From the NCBI GenBank assembly GCA_007127395.1, contig SKZL01000218.1, positions 1 through 6,419 on the forward strand: DNA of 6,419 bases, given 5' to 3'. Within the stretch, counting starts at the first letter, position 1. The number at the start of each line of letters is the position of its first letter. Under the pieces are notes generated by a model. The model saw only the letters and a list, made by a program, of their open reading frames with translations. It did no database searches and was not told the DNA's origin. Below are positions 1 through 4,983 of this stretch, in pieces. Origin of the DNA: Balneolaceae bacterium (GTDB lineage Bacteria; Bacteroidota; Rhodothermia; Balneolales; Balneolaceae). Position numbers and translations under genes: made by a program.

Positions 1-53
1 AAAAATCATAGACATGAATTTATAGTATAATTAAACAGGTATCCAATGATAGT

Positions 54-800
54 TCATCTTTTTGGATTAGTTCCCATCAAAAATAAGAAATCGGAAACAG
101 GAAAGGGCTTTTTGTGATATAAAAAACCCTCACCATAACTGTATCCCGCCATATGCCCAACCATTTTTGCACGTGCACGAAGTGCGTCAAAAAAACCGGG
201 ATCAGAGATATAAGTGGAGGGCTCATCACCGGGATCATGCACATTAAACTGAGTTTTAAAAGCCTTTATGGCATCCTCTTTAATTTTGATAGTATCGGAA
301 ATATCAAAAACGAAGTCAGGCATCATAAATTCATCCTGAATATAGTGAAGTATATGTGCCGGTCTGTGAGGATTCTGCACTTCACCGTTTTCATCTTCGG
401 TCACAATTTTTGGAAGGCCGCTGTAGAAGAGAGCGTCAATAAGCAGTTGTGATGCATTACCGTGATCCGGGTGGCGGTCTGAACGCGCAGGTATAAGACA
501 TATATGTGGTTGATATTGACGAACTTTTTGAATAATTGGCAGTTGATTTTCACGAGTGTTTAACAACTGAGTATCCTTTAGTTTTAAATTTTCGCGAATT
601 CTCAATCCAAGAATTTCAGAAGCGTGTTCAGCTTCCTTCAACCGTATTTCCGAAGTTCCGCGGCTTCCCATTTCACCACGGGTCAGGTCTACCACACCTG
701 TTCGAATACCCTGCTTGATCAGCATAGCGAGTGTGCCTGAACAGCTTAATTCTGTATCATCAGGATGGGCACCAAATGCGAGAAGATCTAATTTTTCCAT
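54..800 (-). CDS. bshB1: Bacillithiol biosynthesis deacetylase BshB1 (LmbE/PIG-L family)
   Basis: BshB1 is a cytoplasmic zinc hydrolase that removes the acetyl group from N-acetylglucosaminyl-malate to give glucosaminyl-malate, the second step of bacillithiol synthesis; BshC then adds cysteine. The 248-residue protein has the usual family length. The AHPDD motif at residues 11-15 supplies zinc ligands His12 and Asp15 and the presumed general base Asp14; the HPDH motif at 110-113 supplies the third ligand, His113. The stretch DLTRGEMGSRGT (38-49) and the C-terminal part with AGYSYGEGF are typical of BshB1 rather than of other LmbE deacetylases. The ATG at 800 is chosen because MEKLDLLAFGAHPDD matches the normal family start; an upstream in-frame TTG at 830 would add ten unrelated residues. 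The gene is transcribed away from the exporter cluster. BshA and BshC genes are not in the window. The identification is firm; BshB2-type activity on other GlcNAc conjugates cannot be excluded. Confidence 0.92.
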   Translation of the reverse strand: MEKLDLLAFGAHPDDTELSCSGTLAMLIKQGIRTGVVDLTRGEMGSRGTSEIRLKEAEHASEILGLRIRENLKLKDTQLLNTRENQLPIIQKVRQYQPHICLIPARSDRHPDHGNASQLLIDALFYSGLPKIVTEDENGEVQNPHRPAHILHYIQDEFMMPDFVFDISDTIKIKEDAIKAFKTQFNVHDPGDEPSTYISDPGFFDALRARAKMVGHMAGYSYGEGFLYHKKPFPVSDFLFLMGTNPKR

Positions 801-1041
801 AACTCGTAAAAAATATTTAAAACTTTGCAACGAAATTGGTTTCGATTCGTATGCTCTCTAAATAAGCAAAAACTGATTGTAATTTAAAGTTTAAGAATAG
901 TAACAAAAAAGAAAACTTAATCGTTATTCACTTATTGCAAGGTCAAAAAAATATGTGAGCTCGTTTGGTTATCTGAAATCGATTATGACCAATTGTTTAA
1001 TCATGAGTTAAATTAAACCTTTATAGCGCAAATACCCGATT
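801..1041. promoter_or_regulatory. Divergent intergenic region between bshB1 and the permease operon
   Basis: This 241-bp AT-rich stretch must hold the promoters of bshB1 (leftward) and of the first permease gene (rightward). I found no full TAnnTTTG -7 element on either strand and no convincing sigma70-type pair, so neither promoter can be placed. A dyad at 830-850, described separately, lies 29 bases upstream of the bshB1 start codon. The word TATCTGAAA at 970-978 recurs at 4923-4931, 52 bases before the TolC-like gene, against 63 bases before the permease gene here. No Shine-Dalgarno sequence precedes either start, as is common in Bacteroidota. No RNA gene or short conserved reading frame was recognised. 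Confidence 0.6.
830..850. promoter_or_regulatory. Candidate operator dyad, copy 1 (ACGAA-N11-TTCGT)
   Basis: Arms ACGAA (830-834) and TTCGT (846-850) are perfectly inverted around an 11-base centre, a 21-bp span. A second, overlapping inverted pair, CGAAA (831-835) and TTTCG (840-844), sits inside it. Copy 2 at 4792-4812 has the same span and matches at 16 of 21 positions without gaps. The site lies where a repressor could cover the bshB1 promoter, and 191 bases upstream of the first permease gene. The role as protein-binding site is inferred from symmetry and recurrence only. Confidence 0.35.
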
Positions 1042-2274
1042 ATGAACAGAATACTCATAAGCCTTATAGAAGGAACCAAGATAGCATTTTCGTCGATTTG
1101 GACGAATAAAATGAGAGCTATTCTGACAACCACTTGTATCGTCATCGGTATCGTATCGGTTACAGCTATGAATACCATATCAGATGGCATTGACCGTTCT
1201 TTTGAAAGCAGTATGGATATGCTTGGGCGTAATGTTGTATATGTGGACAAGTGGCCGTGGGGTTTTGGTGGAGAGTATAAATGGTGGGAATATAGAAACA
1301 GAAGAGAGATGGAGCTCTCATATGTCGACAGACTAAGAGATCTTACCCCATCCGCATCAGAAGTTTCCGCTGCCTCCAGCCGGTTTACTACTATTCGATA
1401 CAGGGATCGACAGGCAGATAGGGTTAATTTTCAGGGAGCTACAGTAGGTTATTTTAGAACCGGCGGGTTAAACCTGGAATATGGTCGTGCATTCAATGAT
1501 TCTGATGTTCACAGAGCAGCAAGAGTGGCTGTGGTAGGTGGCAGTGTAGCAGATCTTCTTTTTCCCAATGAGGATCCGCTTGATAAACAGATTGTTATTC
1601 GAGGTCAGCGTTTTACAGTTATCGGTGTATTGGAAAAAAGAGGAAATTTTCTTGGACTTGAGGATTTTGACAATATGGTTGTTGTACCGATTACAGCATT
1701 TGGTACTATCTATAGTTTGAGAGGAGGTGTGCAGCTTGCAGTGCAGTTTCCTGATGATGATTCTCTTTATGAAGGGGAGTATGAGGTAATTGGTGCGATG
1801 CGCCAGATCCGACAACTCGATCCGCTCGATGATAACGATTTTGCAATCAATCAGGCAGCTCTGTTTGAACAGGAATTTCAGGGAATGAAGATGGTTATCT
1901 ATGGTATAGGAATATTTTTAACGGGGCTTGCTCTTTTTGTTGGTGGTATTGGTGTTATGAATATCATGTTTGTATCTGTTAAAGAACGAACCAAGGAGAT
2001 CGGAATTCGAAAAGCAGTAGGAGCAAAATCGTGGGAAATTCTTCTTCAATTTTTGATGGAGTCGGTTGTAATCTGTCTGGTAGGAGGAGTTATCGGTGTA
2101 CTACTTTCTGTGGGTGTAACTCAGCTGATCAATCAATTTTTTATTGCTTATCTGGACTGGACAACCGTCCTGAATGCCATTTTAATATGTGCAGCTGTCG
2201 GTATCCTTTTTGGATATCTTCCCTCAAGCAGAGCAGCCAAAGCCGATCCGATTGAATCACTCAGATACGACTAA
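1042..2274 (+). CDS. MacB/FtsX-type ABC transporter permease, first of a tandem pair
   Basis: This 410-residue inner-membrane protein is the permease half of a MacB-like (mechanotransmission-type) ABC transporter. One helix lies at about residues 24-45, followed by a periplasmic MacB core domain (about 46-280), then helices at about 284-312, 333-362 and 375-393. The FtsX-family signature GIGVMNIMFVSVKERTKEIG (303-321) and the coupling segment IRKAVGA are clear, and the protein ends in the family tail DPIESLRYD. It has no Walker A or B motif, so it needs a separate ATPase. Just after the first helix there is a tryptophan-rich periplasmic patch (Trp71, 73, 81, 82) ending in YRNR. The ATG at 1042 is preceded by GATT rather than a Shine-Dalgarno motif. 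A paralogous permease starts 14 bases after the stop, so the two probably form a heterodimer. With the TolC-like and adaptor genes downstream, a tripartite exporter is likely; the substrate is unknown. Confidence 0.9.
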   Translation: MNRILISLIEGTKIAFSSIWTNKMRAILTTTCIVIGIVSVTAMNTISDGIDRSFESSMDMLGRNVVYVDKWPWGFGGEYKWWEYRNRREMELSYVDRLRDLTPSASEVSAASSRFTTIRYRDRQADRVNFQGATVGYFRTGGLNLEYGRAFNDSDVHRAARVAVVGGSVADLLFPNEDPLDKQIVIRGQRFTVIGVLEKRGNFLGLEDFDNMVVVPITAFGTIYSLRGGVQLAVQFPDDDSLYEGEYEVIGAMRQIRQLDPLDDNDFAINQAALFEQEFQGMKMVIYGIGIFLTGLALFVGGIGVMNIMFVSVKERTKEIGIRKAVGAKSWEILLQFLMESVVICLVGGVIGVLLSVGVTQLINQFFIAYLDWTTVLNAILICAAVGILFGYLPSSRAAKADPIESLRYD

Positions 2275-2288
2275 AACTATAGAAGATT

Positions 2289-3515
2289 ATGAATTTATTA
2301 GAAGTGTTCAGACAATCCATTGACTCAATCCGGGCAAATAAGCTAAGATCGTCATTGACACTTTTAGCCATATCTGTTGGCGTTTTTGCCATCATCAGTG
2401 CCAATACAGCTGTATTGGTTCTTGATACATATTTCAAGGATACCATGAGCCTAATGGGTGGAGATGTCATCACTGTTTCAAAGTTTCCGGCGATTCAGAT
2501 GGGGCCCACAGACTGGGATCGTTACAGAAACAGGCAGGACATTACCATCGCACAGATGGAAACATTGCAAGATATGACCAGAGAGGCAACAGGTATCGGT
2601 CCCAACAGGCAGTACAGAACAACCCGTGTGTCATTCGGAGATCTTGAAACTGAACCGAATATTGGCATTAGGGGTGCTAATGAACACTATCTGGACAATA
2701 ATGCATATACCATCGAAGAAGGTAGAAATTTCCTGCCCGAAGATATCGACTATGCCAGACCTATTGCAATCATTGGTGCTGATGTTGCTTCGGCTCTTTT
2801 TGAACAGGAGACACCCATTGGCAAGACAATCCGGATCGAAGGAAGGCCCTACACAGTAATTGGGACTACAGAGGCGAAAGGGAATGTGTTTGGAAGTACT
2901 TTGGATCGGTTTGTTGTTATCCCATACACCAATCTTGCTGGTATTTATGGAAGAAACCAAAATATTGGAATTCAGGTAAGGGCGGGTTCCGTCGATAGGG
3001 TTGCTGCAACGATTGATGAACTTACAGGTATTCTGCGGGCCATAAGAAAGGTTGACCCAGCTGCCGAGAGCGATTTTGAGATCACCACAAATGAATCCTT
3101 AAGTGGCGTATTTGACCAGTTTACAGGGATGTTATACTTAATTGGATTCATTATCGGAGGAGTCGTACTGCTGGGTGCCGGCATTGGTGTAATGAATATA
3201 ATGCTGGTTTCGGTAACAGAAAGAACGAGGGAGATCGGAATTCGAAAAGCTGTAGGTGCAACCAAAAAGGCAATTACATCCCAATTTTTACTGGAATCCA
3301 TCGCTTTATGTCAGATAGGTGGTGTCATTGGTATACTTGCAGGCGCTGCTCTTGGCAATGCTGCTGCTCTGTGGCTCGAATCAGGAATCGTGATTCCGTG
3401 GAGCTCAGCCGTTGGCGGTGTTATAGGGATGACCATTGTGGGTGTTCTATTTGGAGTATATCCTGCATGGAAAGCTGCTCAGCTTGATCCAATTGAAAGT
3501 TTACGTTACGAATAG
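2289..3515 (+). CDS. MacB/FtsX-type ABC transporter permease, second of a tandem pair
   Basis: This 408-residue inner-membrane protein has the same architecture as its upstream neighbour: a first helix at about residues 22-46, a periplasmic MacB core domain (about 47-278), and helices at about 281-308, 332-362 and 372-391. The signature GIGVMNIMLVSVTERTREIG (298-316) is closer to the textbook MacB/YknZ form than that of the first permease, and the tail DPIESLRYE is nearly the same. No nucleotide-binding domain is present. The periplasmic region lacks the tryptophan patch of the partner but keeps the YRNR element at 79-82, showing that both come from an old duplication. The start at 2289 lies 14 bases after the preceding stop, with GATT directly before ATG. 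Translational coupling and heterodimer formation are inferred from spacing and paralogy. An alternative view, two independent homodimers, cannot be excluded from sequence. Confidence 0.9.
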   Translation: MNLLEVFRQSIDSIRANKLRSSLTLLAISVGVFAIISANTAVLVLDTYFKDTMSLMGGDVITVSKFPAIQMGPTDWDRYRNRQDITIAQMETLQDMTREATGIGPNRQYRTTRVSFGDLETEPNIGIRGANEHYLDNNAYTIEEGRNFLPEDIDYARPIAIIGADVASALFEQETPIGKTIRIEGRPYTVIGTTEAKGNVFGSTLDRFVVIPYTNLAGIYGRNQNIGIQVRAGSVDRVAATIDELTGILRAIRKVDPAAESDFEITTNESLSGVFDQFTGMLYLIGFIIGGVVLLGAGIGVMNIMLVSVTERTREIGIRKAVGATKKAITSQFLLESIALCQIGGVIGILAGAALGNAAALWLESGIVIPWSSAVGGVIGMTIVGVLFGVYPAWKAAQLDPIESLRYE

Positions 3516-3576
3516 CCTATCTTAAAATTATTCGTTTAACATTACAGAATAAGATGTTATTTTGAATCGTTATTCT
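3508..3576 (+). repeat. Overlapping inverted repeats after the second permease gene
   Basis: Three stems can form but compete with each other: ACGAATA (3508-3514) with TATTCGT (3529-3535), TTATTC (3528-3533) with GAATAA (3547-3552), and AGAATAA (3546-3552) with TTATTCT (3570-3576). The first covers the permease stop codon. None is followed by a strong U tract, so this is not a standard intrinsic terminator. It may be a processing site or partial attenuator between the permease genes and the small-gene trio, or chance in AT-rich DNA. Confidence 0.3.
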
Positions 3577-3612
3577 ACATTATATCCTATCTATCAACTT
3601 ATTAAGAATATC

Positions 3613-3816
3613 ATGGAATCAAATAACATTGACGATCTGAACGAGGAGCTTGAAAGCGTACTTGAAAAAGGACAATCCATCCTAAGTGACCTGAACCTTG
3701 AGGAGAAACTTGATGAGCTCAGGACAGAGACAGAGCTGCTTATACGTAAAAATCCGATCGCGAGTGTTGCTATCGGTGCAGCAGTCGGTTTTGTTTTGGG
3801 TAGATTACTGAGATAA
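3613..3816 (+). CDS. Small DUF883/YqjD-like glycine-zipper membrane protein
   Basis: The 67-residue product has a charged, probably helical N-terminal part (residues 6-44, rich in Glu and Leu with heptad-like spacing) and one C-terminal hydrophobic segment (48-63) with glycines at 55, 59 and 63, ending in RLLR. The RKNP motif at 45-48 followed by the small-residue helix is the hallmark of the ElaB/YqjD/DUF883 C-terminal anchor, although the protein is shorter than the roughly 100-residue E. coli members. YqjD in E. coli is an inner-membrane protein linked to ribosome binding in stationary phase; whether this one does that is unknown. The ATG at 3613 is preferred over an upstream in-frame TTG at 3562, which would add 17 residues unlike the family. 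It lies 97 bases after the second permease gene and 18 bases before a YqjE-like gene, the same order as yqjD-yqjE. Confidence 0.75.
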   Translation: MESNNIDDLNEELESVLEKGQSILSDLNLEEKLDELRTETELLIRKNPIASVAIGAAVGFVLGRLLR

Positions 3817-3834
3817 CTACAATCCCTTCAGATT

Positions 3835-4269
3835 ATGGAAACAGATAAACATAGAGAGATTAAAGAGCAACAACAGGAAAAAAAAGAATCCTTGGCATCA
3901 GATATCCGCTCATATATCGAAACAAGGATAGAGCTCTTAATGCTGTCAGTTGCGGAACAGATCTCAAGGGTCATTGCTCATTCTGTGCAGAAATTAATTG
4001 GATTGATTCTGCTTATATCGGCTGTCTATTTTATCTGTTTTGCACTTGGATTTTATATAGGGGATCTTTTGGGTAACTACAGTTATGGTTTTGCGATTGT
4101 CTCATTGCCGTTTTTGTTAGCAGGAATTATTTTCATTAATAGAAAATCAAAGCGGCTTACTGAGAAAATTCAAGCGGAGATGATCAGTAAAATGATACCA
4201 GAGGATGGTATCTTTGATGATGATGAGTCTGACGAAAAAAAGGATGGCTCAAACGGTTCAAAAAAGTAA
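3835..4269 (+). CDS. YqjE-like phage-holin-superfamily III (DUF1469) membrane protein
   Basis: The 144-residue protein has a charged N-terminus, the segment YIETRIELLMLSVAEQIS (27-44) that is typical of the YqjE/DUF1469 family, two hydrophobic helices (about 52-76 and 82-102), and a basic turn (RKSKR, 103-107) expected on the cytoplasmic side. The C-terminus carries an acidic run (EDGIFDDDESDE, 123-134) and a short Lys/Ser/Gly tail. Despite the family name these proteins are not known to work as holins here, and no phage genes are present. The start ATG at 3835 follows GATT and has no Shine-Dalgarno sequence. The gene is 18 bases after the YqjD-like gene and 7 bases before the next, so the trio is very likely co-transcribed. 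The family call is good; the cellular function is unknown. Confidence 0.8.
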   Translation: METDKHREIKEQQQEKKESLASDIRSYIETRIELLMLSVAEQISRVIAHSVQKLIGLILLISAVYFICFALGFYIGDLLGNYSYGFAIVSLPFLLAGIIFINRKSKRLTEKIQAEMISKMIPEDGIFDDDESDEKKDGSNGSKK

Positions 4270-4276
4270 CAAATCC

Positions 4277-4654
4277 ATGAATGAAATAAGACAGAGAAAA
4301 AAGAAACTGAGAGATGAACTGGATTTTCTTGAATCAGGTTTTGAGAATCGTATCTCTAAAGTGAGCTCAATGATACCAGGTAACCTGAACCCGGTTGAGA
4401 CAATAAGGAAACATCCTTTAAAGACAGTAGGTTTCTCCATTCTTTTAGGTGCAGTTGCAGGATTAGCTACCGGTTCCGGGAAAAAAAAGAGACGAAAATC
4501 AGAAGAGATAGAATCAGATTCTGCGTCATCACAGGGTTTCAGTTCAATGGTCTTTAATGAATTGAAGAGAGTTGCCGCCTTTAGAGCAGCTTCATACATA
4601 TCTGAAATGCTTGAAAACAGCTTGGCAGGGGATAAAGAAGGTTACAAAAAGTGA
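4277..4654 (+). CDS. Small basic protein with a central glycine-zipper segment (YqjK position)
   Basis: I do not recognise a named family with certainty. The 125-residue product begins with a highly basic, coiled-coil-prone stretch (residues 4-30), then RKHP at 44-47 and a hydrophobic segment at about 50-66 with glycines at 52, 58, 62 and 66, closely resembling the DUF883 anchor of the first gene of the trio. A polybasic run (KKKRRK, 69-74) follows, then a Ser/Glu-rich linker and a C-terminal amphipathic helix (about 88-115). A membrane-attached protein with most of its mass in the cytoplasm is the likeliest reading. The ATG at 4277 is chosen because it lies 7 bases after the preceding stop; an upstream in-frame ATG at 4205 would overlap the YqjE-like gene by 65 bases and add unrelated residues. 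By position it corresponds to yqjK of the E. coli yqjDEK set, which is an analogy and not proof of homology. Confidence 0.75.
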   Translation: MNEIRQRKKKLRDELDFLESGFENRISKVSSMIPGNLNPVETIRKHPLKTVGFSILLGAVAGLATGSGKKKRRKSEEIESDSASSQGFSSMVFNELKRVAAFRAASYISEMLENSLAGDKEGYKK

Positions 4655-4706
4655 TATAATCTTCATTTTCAGTGTTCTGAATAGTTATAGTTCACTTTTA
4701 ATTACC

Positions 4707-4731
4707 ATAAATGGAAAATGAGACCATTTAT
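4707..4731. repeat. 8-bp perfect inverted repeat with 9-base spacer
   Basis: ATAAATGG (4707-4714) and CCATTTAT (4724-4731) are exact inverse complements. No run of T follows, and the stem is AT-rich, so it is a weak candidate for a terminator of the small-gene operon ending at 4654. It may instead be a protein-binding site. Confidence 0.3.
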
Positions 4732-4791
4732 CTGCACATCAATTTGTAAACCATCCGTATAGTGCTCAAGAAAGGAGTGTGAACATTTCAA

Positions 4792-4812
4792 ACGAATTGG
4801 TTGTTGATTCGT
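4792..4812. promoter_or_regulatory. Candidate operator dyad, copy 2 (ACGAAT-N9-ATTCGT)
   Basis: Arms ACGAAT (4792-4797) and ATTCGT (4807-4812) are perfectly inverted. Span and arm sequence match copy 1 at 830-850, with the right half GATTCGT identical. The site ends 32 bases before the candidate -7 element at 4845, that is roughly at -40 to -60, a place where an activator usually binds. Function is inferred. Confidence 0.35.
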
Positions 4813-4844
4813 CTCAATACTATTCAATCGTATCAATTTGAGGT

Positions 4845-4852
4845 TATTTTTG
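4845..4852 (+). promoter_or_regulatory. Candidate Bacteroidota-type -7 promoter element for the TolC-like gene
   Basis: TATTTTTG fits the TAnnTTTG consensus exactly. A matching TTTG element about 19-21 bases upstream is absent; a TTTG at 4837-4840 is too close. If used, transcription would begin shortly after 4855 and leave a leader of roughly 125 bases before the ATG at 4984. The missing -33 element fits a promoter that depends on an activator, possibly bound at 4792-4837. Confidence 0.4.
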
Positions 4853-4983
4853 ACGATGTGAAGTAGTTAACAACAATCAAAAGATGTTAAAAAACATTTT
4901 ATTTTCATCAAATCGAAAAAAATATCTGAAACTCTCATTACACTTCTACGTGTAAAAACAAAAATCCTAAAATATCATAGCAA

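Larger units (their letters stand above)
4655..4983 (+). promoter_or_regulatory. 329-bp non-coding regulatory region upstream of the TolC-like gene
   Basis: No gene is supported here; the longest ATG-started frame noted is 12 codons (4711-4749). The stretch holds an 8-bp inverted repeat (4707-4714 with 4724-4731), a dyad shared with the bshB1 upstream region (4792-4812), three phased TCAAT words (4814, 4824, 4833), a TAnnTTTG promoter element (4845-4852), a 9-bp direct repeat ATCAATTTG (4738-4746 and 4832-4840) and a 6-bp stem TTACAC/GTGTAA (4938-4943 and 4950-4955). The density of short signals suggests that the channel gene has its own promoter with regulation independent of the permease operon. 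There is no clear terminator for the upstream transcription unit. Confidence 0.5.

Noticed and set aside
1..53. Terminator for bshB1
   Set aside because: On the minus strand the stretch ends in ATGATTTTT, but only a 5-bp stem (ATCAT/ATGAT) with a very large loop can be drawn.
153..452. Plus-strand open frame of 99 codons inside bshB1
   Set aside because: It is antisense to a well-supported gene, its product resembles no family I know, and it has no gene-like context.
1008..1250. Minus-strand open frame of 80 codons over the start of the first permease
   Set aside because: It is the antisense shadow of the permease N-terminus, its hydrophobic look comes from the complement of the membrane helix codons, and nothing else supports it.
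3562..3612. TTG at 3562 as start of the YqjD-like gene
   Set aside because: A rare start codon, extra residues unlike DUF883 proteins, and overlap with the inverted repeats; the ATG at 3613 fits better.
3835..4269. Prophage remnant suggested by the phage-holin family name
   Set aside because: DUF1469 proteins are widespread chromosomal membrane proteins; no lysin, capsid or integrase gene or attachment site is present.
4205..4276. Upstream ATG at 4205 as start of the third small gene
   Set aside because: It would overlap the YqjE-like gene by 65 bases; the extra residues are the out-of-frame reading of that gene's acidic tail. The ATG at 4277 gives a normal operon spacing.
4655..4660. Perfect TATAAT hexamer just after the third small gene
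   Set aside because: No -35 hexamer at a workable distance (TTGGCA at 4622-4627 is 27 bases away), and this promoter type is unusual for the phylum suggested by the genes.
4711..4749. 12-codon reading frame in the non-coding region before the TolC-like gene
   Set aside because: Too short, no leader-peptide pattern such as a run of one amino acid, and it overlaps an inverted repeat.
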